Shown: piece after piece, positions 11,925-24,044 of the stretch
Numbering within the stretch: the stretch's first letter is position 1
Layout of the letters: each line of letters opens with the position of its first letter
Assembly: GCA_031761405.1 (NCBI GenBank)
Contig: JASEVX010000003.1
Location: 18,562,489-18,626,488, forward strand
DNA length: 64,000 nt
Direction: 5' to 3'
Source: Serripes groenlandicus
Lineage: Eukaryota; Mollusca; Bivalvia; Cardiida; Cardiidae
Notes under the pieces: generated by a model
What the model was told of the DNA's origin: nothing
Seen by the model: only the letters and a program-made list of their open reading frames with translations
The model's database searches: none
Program-made: the position numbers and the translations under genes

Positions 11925-12262
11925 TCTTCCACGGGACTCGAACCCGGAACTCTTGTTACGAGAGGCCGACACTCTTCTCCTGCACCACTGTCTTCCACGG
12001 GACTCGAACCCGGGACCTTTGGTACGAGAGATCGACGCTCAACCCCTTCACCACTGTTTTCCACGGGACTCGAACCCGGGACCTTTGGTACGAGAGGCCG
12101 ACGCTCTACCCCTTCACCACTGTTTTCCACGGGACTCGAAACCGGGACCTTTGGTACGAGAGGCCGACGCTCTACCCCTGCATCACTGTCTTCCACGGCA
12201 CTCGAACCCGGGATCTTTGGTACGAGAGGCCGATGCTCTACCCTGCACCACTATCTTCCAGT
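11925..12262 (-). repeat. Tandem array of tRNA-derived units (about 5, about 67 bp)
   Basis: On the minus strand each unit has a box A-like GGTGCAGGGGTAGAGCGTCG and a box B GGGTTCGAGTCCCG. The anticodon arm does not fold into a 5-bp stem and 7-nt loop, so these are tRNA-like heads, not tRNA genes. The same head starts the SINE at 10247. Confidence 0.85.
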
Positions 12263-13000
12263 TGATGCATCTGAAGTAGACAGATTTTGAAAACCTTCTG
12301 ACAAAAGGAGAACATGCTCATGATTATCAATTACTCTTTTTGGCATAATTTGTTAACTTAATTCAAGTATTTATTTATCATACTGTCATTAATAGTGATT
12401 TTCGATAGTTTTGATGCTGCAGACTAGTTGTATGTCGGAAATGATTTTCCCTGATAATAACCCCTTTCCGTGTTTTGAGTCTCTACCCCTGTACCACTGT
12501 CTTCTACAGGACTCGAACCCGAGACCTTTAATACGAGACGCCGATGCTCTACCCCTGCACCACTGTCTTCTACAGGACTCGAACCCAAGACCTTCGGTAC
12601 GAGAGGCCGATGCTCTACCCCTGCACCACTGTCTTCTACAGGACTCGAACCCGAGACCTTTGGTAAGAGAGGCCGATGCTCTACCCCTGCACCACTGTCT
12701 TCCACGGCACTCGAACCCGGGATCTTTCGTACGAGAGACCGACGCTCTACCACTGCACCACTGTCTTCCAGTTGATGCATCTGAAGTAGACAGATTTTGA
12801 AAACCTTCTGACAAAAGGAGAACATGCTCATGATTATCAATTACTCTTTTTGCCACAATTTGTTAACTTAATTCAAGTATTTATTTATCATACTGTCATT
12901 AATAGTGATTTTCGATAGTTTTGATGCTGCAGACTAGTTGTATGTCGGAAATGATTTTCCCTGATAATAACCCCTTTCCGTGTTTAGAGTCTCTACCCCT
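12261..13000. repeat. 510-bp segmental duplication joining A-type MITE remnant and tRNA-like array
   Basis: GTTGATGCATCTGAAGTAGA starts at 12261 and again at 12771. The following 220 bp, a family-A remnant with ACAAAAGGAGAACATGCTCA and GATGCTGCAGACTAGTTGTA, is nearly identical in both, so MITE remnant plus array were duplicated as a block. Confidence 0.88.
12476..12768 (-). repeat. Second array of tRNA-derived units (about 4.5)
   Basis: Same 67-bp unit as at 11925, here with CTTCTACAGGACTCGAACCC on the plus strand. Part of a 510-bp segment repeated at 12771-13000. Confidence 0.85.
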
Positions 13001-13100
13001 GCACCACTGTCTTCTACAGGACTCGAACCCGAGACCTTTAATACGAGAGGCCGACGCTCTACCCCTGCACCACTGTCTTCCACGGGACTCGAACCCGGAG
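12989..13100 (-). repeat. Third array of tRNA-derived units (about 1.7)
   Basis: Continues the 510-bp segmental repeat; the last unit runs into a GTCGTTAAGGAAATTG break. Confidence 0.8.
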
Positions 13101-15160
13101 TCGTTAAGGAAATTGTTATTTCCCTGATAATAACCCCTCTCCGTGTTTAGAGTCGTCTGCTAAAATAGCTTTATCTTATAATAGATAGATTTTATTTGAC
13201 TTACACACATACATGTATCTCATAATTTACATACATCCACATTAACAAATGTATACGTGAACATAACATAGTAATCCGAACTAACTTCCTGATTTTAGTA
13301 TAACTTCAAAAATAGCTTACACTAAATATAGAAAGTAGCTTACACTAAATATGGGAAATAGCTTACACTAAATACGGAAAATGTAGCCTTAAATGCTAAA
13401 GCTGAAAGCAGTTTAGGAGAGAGTGAATATAATAATTGTTGAAAGATATCTTATGTTATATTCATACTGTCAATTCCTTTCATATATTACTTCAAATGTC
13501 ATCAAATTTAGATGATCTGAAGCTTATAGTTAAGTGAGTATTGAGTATTTAGGAATATAAACTGTTGGGCACTTATCAACACTACTTACATATATATCGT
13601 GGGAATGCTGTGTGACCTTCGTTAATTTACAAACATTAACTTAAGACATAGTGCCCAATTTGACGTAACGTGTAATGGCGTTTGTCTACCTCAGGTATGC
13701 CATGCCGCATTAACCTCATTAACCACATTAACCTCATTATCATTGCAAAGAGACAAATATGATGAGTCGGTGGGTTTGGACTTTCAAATAAGAATAATAA
13801 TAGGCATCCTATTGTCTTTCCGTAACGGGATGATAACAAAATGTACATTGGCATATAACTAAGGGGGCTACAGATCTAGTTTCTTGTCACAATATGCATC
13901 TAGGGCTACCTTACCATAAATGTGGACTAAATAAGGCCCCAAATCACCAGGCACGGCCCACTGATAATCGACACTGAAAACTCACATAGTCACGAGCCGG
14001 CCGGTCATGCAAAGAATAACAAATATGTATGTAATACCATATTATAGGTCATTGCATAAGACATACTCTACGTTCATAGTAATTAAAACATATTCCAAGG
14101 GAGAGGAGAAGAAAATAAAAATCACCATGTCTTCCATTCCCTTCCATTACAAAATATACCAAATATATACACGAGTCGCGTCTAGTGATTTGATGTTGTA
14201 TTTCATTTGCGTAGAGTGAAGACTCAGACGTCCACATCAGAGCCTCCGCTGTCCGTCTACACGTATTTCAGTCCGAGATACACACTTTAACACAACGCTA
14301 GAAGTGTAGTCCTACTAGTTTTATGCTAATTTACCTTTATATAATCTAGTTACGGAGCGATAATACAGCTCAAAATAGCGAGACGCGATTCACTTAAATA
14401 TGGACATTCATGAATGTACCGAGCCTACCGAGTAACACATTCGTAAACATTCGTAATGCATGCGTACCATATGCGTAACATATCCGTAACATATTTGTTA
14501 TACGAGTACATTTTCTTGTCTCAACAGTCAATTATTTACCACAATATAAAATCATCTTTAAATTTAGTTGCATGAGTAATACATTTAGATGGTCACGGTA
14601 AAAAAGGAACAACAAACACCATTCGTAAAAAATCACTGCACTTCCCCTTTAACGATGAAATCGGATATATCCTAAAATTGTACTATAATAAGTATATTTC
14701 TGATCTTGACGTGTCTGGCAGATTACACGCTATCTTTTGGACATATTAAAAGGTATGTTTTATTATATTTTCTTGGATTTATTGTAAATAATTTGAATAT
14801 TATGGTATTATTTTGTGTCTGAAATATCATTTGTAAAGGACACTAAAATATCTGCAAATTGAAAAGACTACTTTCGAGAGGCCGCCTTTTATGGTTGTTT
14901 TTGGTCTATCTTTGATCTTTGGTCAGTTGTCAGATATATTTTACATTGGCTTGTGCTTAAGCAAATTCATTTTTTTTTTATACAAAAGAGCTCGAATTTA
15001 GAATATTTTATTTTATGCAAAGTAAATATTGATCTATAATAAACCTACGACTTCTGACAAAAGTACTGTGTTTCGAGACTATAAGAGCAATTACGATCAA
15101 AACAGAAACTTCGGACTCGCGATAACTCGAACTCGAAACGGACTCACAAATTACTTCGAT
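13101..15160. other. No gene recognised
   Basis: AT-rich. A run of related CGTAACATAT motifs lies at 14427-14510, and CATTAACCTCATTAACCACA at 13708. Confidence 0.5.
13312..13385 (+). repeat. Short tandem repeat, about 25 bp, 3 units
   Basis: TAGCTTACACTAAATA recurs three times. Confidence 0.85.
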
Positions 15161-16924
15161 TTATCGACACTGTGTATGGAAGGGACCAAGGAACGGCACA
15201 ATGTCACGGTAGTTGTCTGGGTTCTCAGCCTTCAGCTGGGTGATGAGGACGTACACAGGATGATCTCCCACTAAGAAGGCAAATGGCATGTGCTTAGTGA
15301 CTATGATAGTAGACAGTTTATCCATGACGTCATTTACAACATATTTGTTCGTCGCTTGACTATATGACATGTGGTAATATGCCTTGCTCTTATCTTTATG
15401 CACATTCAAACAAGCATGGAACCCATTATAAGAGGGTATACTTTGGTTGTGTGCATCCGGGCGGTCGCCATCCGCGTCAGTGCGAGCAATTACATGAAAA
15501 ATGCTTCGCTTGCGCTGAGGCTCTGTACTTGATGAGGAAGCAGCGGGCTCTGGGCGGATGGGCGGCTCACCACGCTGGATGGTCTTGTACGGTTTAACTA
15601 CCTGCATCTCGGATACTTTCTCGGTCAATGCTGTGGACACAGTCTTGGTACCCTTGATACGCGCATCCGCAATATCGTCGTCCGGAGTGTTTGCCACGTC
15701 CTCGTCCTGTACACGATTTTCAAGACGCTGTAGAAACATCCAGTTACGGCAGTGTGCAGTGCCCCCTCCTGTCAATGTGTCGTTGAGGAAATCATCATTG
15801 TCAATGATACTGATGCTTGGTTTTCCGTCAGTGATCTCGTCAGAACAAACCGCACACCGTTCGAGATCATGCATGGCCCAGGCATCGCGGAGGAGAAGAA
15901 CGTTCGGGTAGCATTGATGGTGGTAGTTGTAGGTCGATTTGTGACATACTGTGTGATGATGGACGTGAGAGAGAGTGTGATGGGAGACAAATCTACCTCC
16001 TTCTTACCCCGCAAAGAAGATAGCAGCTGCACCGTGAGAGTCGAGAGCTCTTCCTCCTCCTCAAGCTCCTCGGCCCTATGCGGCCATGGGACGAGTTGTA
16101 CAGAATTGATTTCATCCCTGAGCCAGACGGTCACATTGTGCACAAGTTGCTCACTGCTAACACACACAGAGGAAATCGCTGCTTCGACATATGAACCACT
16201 TCCAGACGTGTAATAAACTAGGTTGCTACGGTTCATCCGAGGGCGGGAATGGAATCCAATATTGTCCTCAAATTCCCGGGTTAGGATGTCTTTGATGTAG
16301 GATGACTTGACCCCAGATGTTGGGAAACCATACCGAGACAAGATAGAGCTGTGGTCTCGGAGGAGGCTCTGTAGTGACCGTAGCTCATGTTCTTCAAAGA
16401 TGATAACTCTGATGTGGTCGAAGAAGATGGTCTGAACTTCGCGCAGACTTACATTGTTCATGAGTGGTAGCTTGTCATCATCACTCATCTTCTGATAAGT
16501 GCGAACATGTTTCAGCCAACATTTATGGTGATATCTAATCTCAAGTGCGTAGGGTTGGTCACCTGCTGATTCAATCAGGCAGTTTATTCTGTCACGCATT
16601 ACCTGATCCTCCGGGACCAACCACCGTATGACTCTTGAAAGACGCCCATGCATGATTATATGAAATGAGCTTCAGCTTTGATTCTGGATGCTTGGCAGTC
16701 TCTGTCTTGCAACATCAGACACATTTTGTTTTATCCTGTATCACCCCTGTAGAAGATCGCAGGCGTTTGGCTGCTGGAGGCGCAGTCGGAAAAGGAACCC
16801 GAGACACAGATGATGACTGAGCATCAGCTGATTCATCGCAAATACCTTCACACTGGAGAACACATGGAACTGTGGACATTATCATAAGAGCTCTGTGCTG
16901 TTCATACACTCTAACCAACCTCTG
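15161..16924 (-). pseudogene. Broken copy of a multi-copy invertebrate gene family of unknown function
   Basis: Three minus-strand pieces line up in order but not in one frame. 16715-16923 ends DKTKCV then a UGA, after which the frame continues CCKTE, as expected of a CxxC-type N-terminal motif. 15890-16653 has LEIRYHHKCWLKHV, the middle of the family's Cys/His region, and an acidic EELEEEEEL run. 15161-15905 has IDNDDFLNDTLTGGGTAHC, then PSYNGFH, and ends DIVPFLGPFH, motifs I know from long, repetitive uncharacterised proteins of corals and bivalves. Breaks: one stop near 16716, a frame change near 16655-16680, another near 15890-15905, and loss of everything after the GxFH motif. A good acceptor (TTTCCAG) ends at 16924 on the minus strand. 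Possibly a mobile-element protein; not proven. Confidence 0.6.
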
Positions 16925-17832
16925 GAAATAGACATAAATAAGAAATGTTTCACTATATGATATTATACATATTCATCCAAAGAGTGGACTGACTAAGCAT
17001 AACTTGCTCATTAGTTATTTGAAGCACACATGGTTGCGGGGTTCTTGTTCCTTTTAAACTATATCGTCTGAGTACCTCGCTTCTGTGACATTATATTACG
17101 TCAAAGATGACGTAACCATGTGATATTGACCTTTAAGCGATTAATAACCGTCTTCAATTGCATTAAAATAGCAAAGAATAAAATTATGTTTACAATTATC
17201 TAGTATCGTGGAACAAAATTGTGACGCGTATTAGCTTCCGTAGTTTAGAAAAATGATAAAATCCAAGATTTATATATTGCGGTAAAATACTAAATATAAA
17301 TAATTATATTAACTAATTTCTGTACAAGATAACATCGTGTTTTTCGTGTTTGATTCTAATTATTGTAACTAAAAATCGCAAAACGTGTTGATGTTTTTAT
17401 ACGTCATCATCGTGTGGCATTCTCAGTCGTTGTGAGTGATCAAAGGGCGTCTAAAGTTAAGTTTTATACATGTTTGATAATCAGGTCAAATTGTGTAATA
17501 TAGTTAACAAGAACATATGTTACTCACCTCTGATTTATCCGATGTAATAGCGATATAGTCTAATATTCTGTTCAGTTACAATTTTGTTTTGCTTTACATT
17601 GTGCAGCGCCATGTTGAAACTTCATGAACATCATGAACAATTTGTCGTCATTAATAAAATAATCGAGTATGGTGGGTAAAAATAACCATGTTAAATTTGA
17701 CATTTTTAAAGTGGAATAAAAGCAAGATCCAGTGAAAGATTCATCTTAATCTTTTATGTAAACGTAGACATTAAATTGCGTGTACACAAACGTTGGTGCT
17801 TTCTTCCGGATGCGAGCATCTGTTTCACTTAC
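16925..17832. other. Intergenic, AT-rich
   Basis: Would be an intron if the 17833-17902 exon were real. No exon candidate seen. Confidence 0.45.
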
Positions 17833-17902
17833 CCTCTGCACTAATACTATCGGATGCGGCACTAAAATAACTTCTGTTTTCGCTCCAGCGTATGGCAGCC
17901 AT
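17833..17902 (-). CDS. Possible first exon upstream of the 15-17 kb pseudogene (24 codons)
   Basis: ATG at 17902 reads MAAIRWSENRSYFSAASDSI and reaches a consensus donor (GAGG then GTAAGT). It lies 0.9 kb upstream of the acceptor at 16924 on the same strand, but its phase 1 end does not match the frame of 16715-16923, so a link needs another exon or decay. It may just be part of the 150-bp repeat at 17893-18240. Confidence 0.2.
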
Positions 17903-18216
17903 CTTGGATATCTGGGTCAAAATGATATTGAAACGTAAAAGTGATGTCAGAATCGGATTCCTCATGGTTGATTTAGTGGAGAAAAGTGTATTTATAGCTG
18001 ATTCTAGGTGCTCTGGTTCAAAAGTTAATTTTTCAAGATGGTGCTGGCGGTCGTCTTGGATATTTTGGTCAAAATGATGTTTTAGGATCAAACTGATGTC
18101 AGAATCGGTTGATTTAGTGGAAAAAGTGTATAATTAATTTATAAATACTTGTTTCTAGCTGCTCTGGTTCAAAAGTTGATTTTTAAAAATGGCGTCGGCG
18201 GCCATTTTGGATTTGG
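17893..18216 (+). repeat. Diverged tandem repeat, about 150 bp, 2.2 units
   Basis: GGTCAAAATGAT, TGATGTCAGAATCGG, TTGATTTAGTGGA and GCTCTGGTTCAAAAGTT each occur twice in the same order, and a third partial unit starts at 18190 with GGCGGCCATTTTGGAT. Confidence 0.8.
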
Positions 18217-18251
18217 CCCCTAGCAAAAAATGCCGGCATTTTTGCGAGGGG
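18217..18251. repeat. Hairpin closing the 150-bp repeat
   Basis: CCCCTAGCAAAAAATGCC pairs with GGCATTTTTGCGAGGGG, with one mismatch and almost no loop. Confidence 0.8.
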
Positions 18252-18579
18252 CTGGGTTTCTAAAAAAATTATAAAACATCCATAGAAGTCAAATCAATCG
18301 TCAAAACATGTTAGCCAGAGAATGGTCACGGGATTGAGGTTCTGGACCCAACTAGAAGGACTTTTTTGATAACAAAACTGTGATAACTCAATAAAGAGTT
18401 TGTATTTTATTTTGTTATTGTTGTTGTTGATTTTCTTAACATATACTGTTGATTAACTCACGCTTATCGTCTTAATGAAGATATTGTTAAGTAAAAGTTG
18501 TACATTTTGTGATTAATATTTCTTTTCATATCTATTAACCTGAAAGCAACATGCCGTAACGTGTCCATGCCAAAACGAT

Positions 18580-18844
18580 ATGAGCCGTCCCGCGATAAAA
18601 CCAACACTGTGGACTCTGTGTAAAGTATCGACTCGGATCAGCCTAAGCAAGCCGCGCAGGCTTATCCCGATAGACACTTTTCGCCTCCAGTGGATTTTCT
18701 GTTTCAGGAATCATTACACTATACCTGAATCCCCCTGAGACGGATTGTGTCAGCTGGGGTTAGCCTGCGCCGAATGTGCAGGCTGATCTGGCTCGATACA
18801 TTACGCAGAGGCCATACTGTTGGTTCCACGTCGAATGGCTCATA
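18580..18844. mobile_element. Family B foldback MITE
   Basis: ATGAGCCGTCCCGCGATAAA and TTCCACGTCGAATGGCTCAT ends, with GATAT and ATAAT outside. Confidence 0.9.
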
Positions 18845-19028
18845 TAATGGTATAGATCCAGACAAGCGTGCGCATACATGGAGTCTGATTTAAATCTACA
18901 TTTTTCGCAAATTACTCTTTATACCGTTTCTATAAGCTTCTGGGGAATATTTTGTTAGATAGATTTTATTATGTAAAGACAGATGAACAATCCATTAGCA
19001 AACAACATGTATGCATGATGTTGACAAG
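18845..19028. other. Nothing recognised
   Basis: Short spacer; with 19176-19501 and 20244-20608 it is plain AT-rich sequence. A TCTAGTACTTTGATTTTCAA motif is doubled near 19265-19325. Confidence 0.4.
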
Positions 19029-19175
19029 TTAACCCTTTCAGCGCCGAATTGATTAAAGTAGATTCTTCCATGTTCAAACTCGGACGACTCTTTTTTCATG
19101 TTATAGGATTTGTGGAATATTTTTATAACTCACAGCCAAACAATTCAGATTTCAGGTGAGACAGCTCGTTACAAT
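19029..19175. mobile_element. Family D MITE, right half lost
   Basis: TTAACCCTTTCAGCGCCGAA at the left, then TTTCAGGTGAGACAGCTCGT at the break. Confidence 0.8.
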
Positions 19176-19501
19176 ATTTTTATTATTATTATGTTAATGT
19201 TTGTACATTTTTACATCTTTGCATATACTTAAACATTTGGAGTGTTCATGTGAACCCGAATTTTAGTACTCTGATTTTCAATGATAGGGTTTTTATTGAA
19301 TCTAGTACTTTGATTTTCAATGATAGAGTTTTTATTGAATCTACGCATGGTGAATTGCATCGGATGTTAATCTGTATATATGCACCTTAATTGTCCGAAA
19401 ACGTTTTACGAAAGCCATCGATAAAGCCTTAGAAAACAATATAGAATTGCAGCCCACGTAGTTTCACCCCAATATACATGTATGAGGTAGTAACGCCCAG
19501 A

Positions 19502-19704
19502 TGAATTACTCTTTCCACCATACAACACATCTGCAGCAGACGACTTTGAAAGTATCTAGGCACACACATAGAAAAGCTCTATAAAGGTAGATATAGTGAC
19601 TGAAAAGAGTTGAAAACATTGTGGCAAAACAATTTGTCACATTGTTTTCAAAACTCGTCTGCTGCAGAGGCGTGAACAAGCGTCTATATGTGGGAAAGGG
19701 TGAA
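19502..19704. mobile_element. Family A MITE
   Basis: TTACTCTTTCCACCATACAA to GTCTATATGTGGGAAAGGGT, with CTGCAGCAGACGAC and its inverse inside. Confidence 0.87.
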
Positions 19705-20012
19705 TACGTCAAATAGCGTGATGCGGCTATATATGGACTGTGTTCCGGAAAAGATAACTTAACGTTATTGCCACAAATGTGGAAAAAATAGGATATAAGT
19801 TAACAGAAATTACTCAAAACTTTTTTTCAATAAAAGTTGAAAATTTATAAATCAGATCAGACGGTGTTGATGCGCCGGTTGATCTTGATCTACAGTGGTC
19901 GCAAAAACCTTATATTTGGAGCGCCGCTTATATATATATAAGGTTTGATCCATGCTGATGGAAATGTTTTGGAAGGGTTTCTTTATTCGTCACAACCGAG
20001 CATGGGTGTATC

Positions 20013-20243
20013 GTTAACCCTTTCCCCCATATAGACGCTTTCTGACGCCTCTGCAGCAGACGGCTTTTTGAAAAACATAGTGACAAAAGAAGAAATTGCA
20101 CAAAACGTGCAATTTCTCCTTTTGTCACAATGTTTTCCACTTTTAGTCATAGGTTATCCATTCAATTATAGAGATATTCCATTATTTGACAAAATATGTT
20201 CAAAGTCGTCTGTTGTAGAATTGTCGTATGAGGGAAAGGGTTA
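20013..20243. mobile_element. Family A MITE, full length
   Basis: TTAACCCTTTCCCCCATATA to TCGTATGAGGGAAAGGGTTA. Central hairpin GAAATTGCACAAAACGTGCA plus ATTTC. TTAA at both ends suggests a TTAA (piggyBac-like) target site. Confidence 0.92.
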
Positions 20244-20608
20244 AGGATATGCCTCGTTTATCGGTTCGACGTGTAAATATCGACGTATACTCGTACCAGT
20301 AAAAAAACTACAACACATTCACTTTCACAAAAAACTGCGTTTATAATGACAAGCAAATTATTCATGCATTCAGAGCAATACCCTTTATTTTTCACGGTGG
20401 TTTGAACGATTTACGAAGAAAAAATATACATAATATCTATTATAAAAAGTCATCAATGTTCAAATCTGTTTTCCTGAAATGTAAAAACAAAGTAGCATTA
20501 CATCAGAGCTTAGTTTGTAAAAGATGCCGAAGATCTAACATTACCATAAAATAACTGTCACCTTTTTACAGTATTTCCCTTTTTTTTCCCACTTTTTCTG
20601 TTAACGTC

Positions 20609-21275
20609 ATGTGGATTTTCTGTTTCAGGAATCATTACTTTATACCTCTATCCCCCTGTGACGGAATGTGTCGGCCCGGGATAGAGTAATGATTCTGAAA
20701 CAGAAAATCCACAGGAGGCGAAAAGTATCCGGCTAAGCCTGCGTGGCATAATTAGGCTGATCTGGGTCGATACTTTACGCAGAGTCCACAATGCAGCTGC
20801 GGCGATAGACATCTGCGTAATGTATCGACCAGATCAGCCTGCGCTGTCCGCGCAGACTGATCCGGCCGACACATTCCGTCTTAGGGGGATAGATGTATAG
20901 AGTAGTTATTCCTGAAACAGAAAAGTCACAGAAGGCGAAAAGTGTTTATCCGGGTAAGCCTGCGCGACATGCTTAGGCTGATCTGGGTCGATACTTTACG
21001 CAGAGTCTACAATGTTGGTTTTCTCGCGGAACGGCTCATATCAATATATCTGCGTAATGTATCGACCAGATCAGCCTGCGCTGTCCGCGCAGACTGATCC
21101 GGCCGACACATTCCGTCTAAGGGGGGATAGATAGAGTAATGATTTCTGAAGCAGAAAATCAACAGGAGGCGAAAAGTGTCTGTCCGGGTTAGCCTGCGCG
21201 GCATGCTTAGGCTGATCCGGGTCGATACTTTACTTTAGAGTCCACAATGTTGGTTTTCTCGCGGGACGGCTCATA
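20609..21275. mobile_element. Cluster of three rearranged family-B/composite pieces
   Basis: Right-half pieces end with GTTGGTTTTCTCGCGGAACG (21018) and TTTTCTCGCGGGACGGCTCA (21252). The first piece (20609-20793) is two half-elements joined back to back around GGGATAGAGTAATGATT. CAGCTGCGGCGATAGACATC at 20795 marks composite origin. Confidence 0.75.
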
Positions 21276-21308
21276 TCTTGTATTTTAAATGTAATTGTTT
21301 GACAATCT

Positions 21309-21471
21309 ACTATGTACTACTATGTATTACTATGTACTACTATGTATTACTATGTATTACTATGTACTACTATGTATTACTATGTACTACTATGTATTAC
21401 TATGTACTACTATGTATTACTATGTACTACTATGTACTACTATGTACTACTATGTACTACTATGTACTACT
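21309..21471 (+). repeat. 10-bp microsatellite-like array
   Basis: TATGTACTAC and TATGTATTAC alternate about 16 times. Three overlapping frames stay open only because the unit lacks in-frame stops. Confidence 0.97.
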
Positions 21472-21519
21472 CAAACCGAATGATCAATCTTCTCTTCTGT
21501 TCTGATATTTTCATAATTT

Positions 21520-23195
21520 TTATGCGGGGGATTCAGCTATGCTGAATACCTCCGTATATTGTCATGCACAGCTTTCAGGAAGTGTAAATTTGTAAATTTG
21601 TTGTGCTGCCCTCTGGTTTTTTTTTAAAAATGGACAATTGTTCTTGATTGTCCAGGGATCAGTTAAATACGTTTCACAACAAGCTAAACAGTATGCACAT
21701 TATACAAAGTAAACGTACACAATGTAAAGTTTTAATCCATGAAGTTGTATACATAATTTGAAATTTAAGTTAGACATAAGGATCTTAAATGTTTCTTTTA
21801 AATATATGGAAAACGAGTAGCTTGAAAGCGGGTAGCTCAAAAGCCCTTTGAGAAAATCCCTTCAATGAAAAATACGGAAATACGGCTGTCGTGCATCGTC
21901 AACATTTTCCCTTGTTAACACTCTACAGTCTACATTTTGCATCGGATCTTCATGAAAGTTTATCAGAAAATTCATCTCCATCAAATCCTGGACAAGTTCG
22001 AAACAGGGCCATTTGAGGTAAAAAAAATAGGTCACTAGGTCAAATTGAAGGAAAATCTTGTTAACACTCTAGAGGCCACATTTTCAAATTGAGCATGTTG
22101 AAACTTTATCAGAATGTTTGTCTTGATGATGTAATTCAAGTTCGAAAATGAGTCATGTCGGGTCAAAAAATAGGTCACTAGGTCAAATTGAAGGAAAAGC
22201 TTGTTCACACTCTAGAGGCCGCAATTTTTGCTTCAGCAGTTTGACATTTTGTTAGAATGTTTGTATTAATGATTTCTAGGTCAAGTTTGAATAAGGGTTA
22301 TATTGGGTCAGAAACTAGGTCACTAGGTAAAAAAGAAGGAAAATCCTGTTAACACTGTAGAAGCCGCATTCTTTACTAAGGCAGCTTGCAATTTTGTCAG
22401 AATGTTAATCTAAATGATATCTAGGCCGAGTTCGAAAATGTCAAGCCGGGTCAAAAACTAGGTCACTAGGCGAAATTGAATTGAAATCTTGTTAACACTT
22501 TGGAGGCCTTATTTTCAACTTGAGCATGTTGAAACTTTATCAGAATGTTTTTCTTGATGATATGTAGGTCTAGTTCGAACATGGGTCATGATGGGTCAAA
22601 AAGTAGGTCACTATGTCAAATTGAAGGAAAAGCTTGTTAACACTGTAGAGGCCGCAATTTATGCTTCAGCAATTTGAATGGAAATCTTGTTAACACTCTA
22701 GAGGCCTTATTTTCAACTTGAGCATGTTGAAACTTTATCAGAATGTTTGTCTTGATAATATGTAGGTCAAGTTCGAATATGGATCATGATAGGTCAAAAA
22801 GTAGGTCACTAGGTCAAATTGAAGGAAAATCTTGTTTTTGGCTTTAGCAGTTTGAAATTTTGTCGTTACATTGGGTCAGAAAATAGGTCACTAGGCCAAA
22901 TTGAAGGAAAATCTTGTTAACTCTGTAGAAGCATCTTTTTTGGCCACAGAAGTTTGAGATTTTGTCAAAATGTTTATCTAAACGATATCCAGGTCAAGTT
23001 TGAATATGGGTCATGCCGGGTTAAAAACTAGGTCACTAGGCCAAATTGAACGAAAATATGTTAACACTCTGGATACTGCATTTTTAGCTTGAACATGTTG
23101 AAACTTTATCAGAATGTTTTTCTTGATAATATCTAGTCAAGTTTTAACATGGGTCATGTTGGGTCAAAAAGTAGAGTCAGCATCCCCGCATTTTA
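21520..23195. mobile_element. Element with about 145-bp internal tandem repeats
   Basis: AGGTCACTAGG recurs near 22030, 22171, 22317, 22460, 22606, 22803, 22886 and 23030, each unit also carrying AACACTCTAGAGGCC and CTTTATCAGAATGTTT. The array is bounded by GCGGGGGATTCAGC (21523) and, inverted, GTCAGCATCCCCGCA (about 23175). The layout fits bivalve tandem-core elements; class not proven. Confidence 0.7.
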
Positions 23196-23727
23196 GTACT
23201 TTCAGTACTTTGATTATATGTTGAATTTAAAATAATTAATTAATACGACATGTTTATTTAGGGAGGTCAATATTCTCAGGTCAAATCCTGCTCATACCGG
23301 ATATGATATTGTAAAGGTCGTCTGCTTTGATAACAAATTAGAAAAACATAAAACCTTCAGAACAATGGAAGATTTGTTTGTTTATTTGGTGCTTTATTTA
23401 CGCCACATTCAGCAGTAATTTGCAGCTTTTCCTATGAAAACATGGAAGTATGAATTTGATAAAGCATTGTAGAAAGTGGAGAAATTTCGCGTTAGAACCT
23501 ACCCCATTTCAAAACTTGTTTAAAAGATCGTTTGCATCATGGAAATGGTTAATGGTAGAAAAGTATAACAGAAAAAGGGAATTTCATAGAAACTCGAGTG
23601 ATATCATGATAAACATGGTGAGTTGGACAACCAACAGCATAGAGCCTGGTCAGATCGCACTTTTGCACGAGCTGGCCTAGCACAGGTTTCACAAAATCGG
23701 TGCCAGCAGTTTAAAATAATCAAGTAA
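23196..23727. other. Nothing recognised
   Basis: A 76-codon ORF at 23450 has no motif and no splice support. Confidence 0.45.
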
Positions 23728-23804
23728 TTAACCCTTTCTCACATGCAGACGCATTTTGAAGCCTCTGCAGAGGCGTCAGAACGCGTCTATATGAGGGAAA
23801 GGAC
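23728..23804. mobile_element. Minimal family A copy, 77 bp
   Basis: TTAACCCTTTCTCACATGCA directly faces GTCTATATGAGGGAAAGG; only the two tips with GCCTCTGCAGAGGC in the middle remain. Confidence 0.85.
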
Positions 23805-24044
23805 ATTGTTTTTGTTTATCAATATTGCGTTACAGGTAAACAACCCATATATAGCCATGCCTGCATGTTTAACTGATTATTAATCTAGAAATAAACATTT
23901 CGGATAACGACAAGCCCGTGCATCGAGGGTCGTTGTAGATATATAGTGTTACGCCTTTGCCTGATTTTAAGACACAATAGGGGCACTGTTTTGATAGGGT
24001 CAGTATTGACACTAATGTCCGAATATCGAGTCTTTTGTAAGCCG

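Noticed and set aside
11925..12262. True tRNA genes
   Set aside because: No proper anticodon arm can be drawn, only box A and B; called tRNA-like repeats instead.
11879..12856. ORFs of 105-155 codons on both strands
   Set aside because: Translations of tandem tRNA-like units; the repeat carries box A and B, not codon-level constraint.
15364..16213. Plus-strand ORFs of 77-153 codons
   Set aside because: Antisense shadows of the minus-strand family copy, whose motifs are recognisable.
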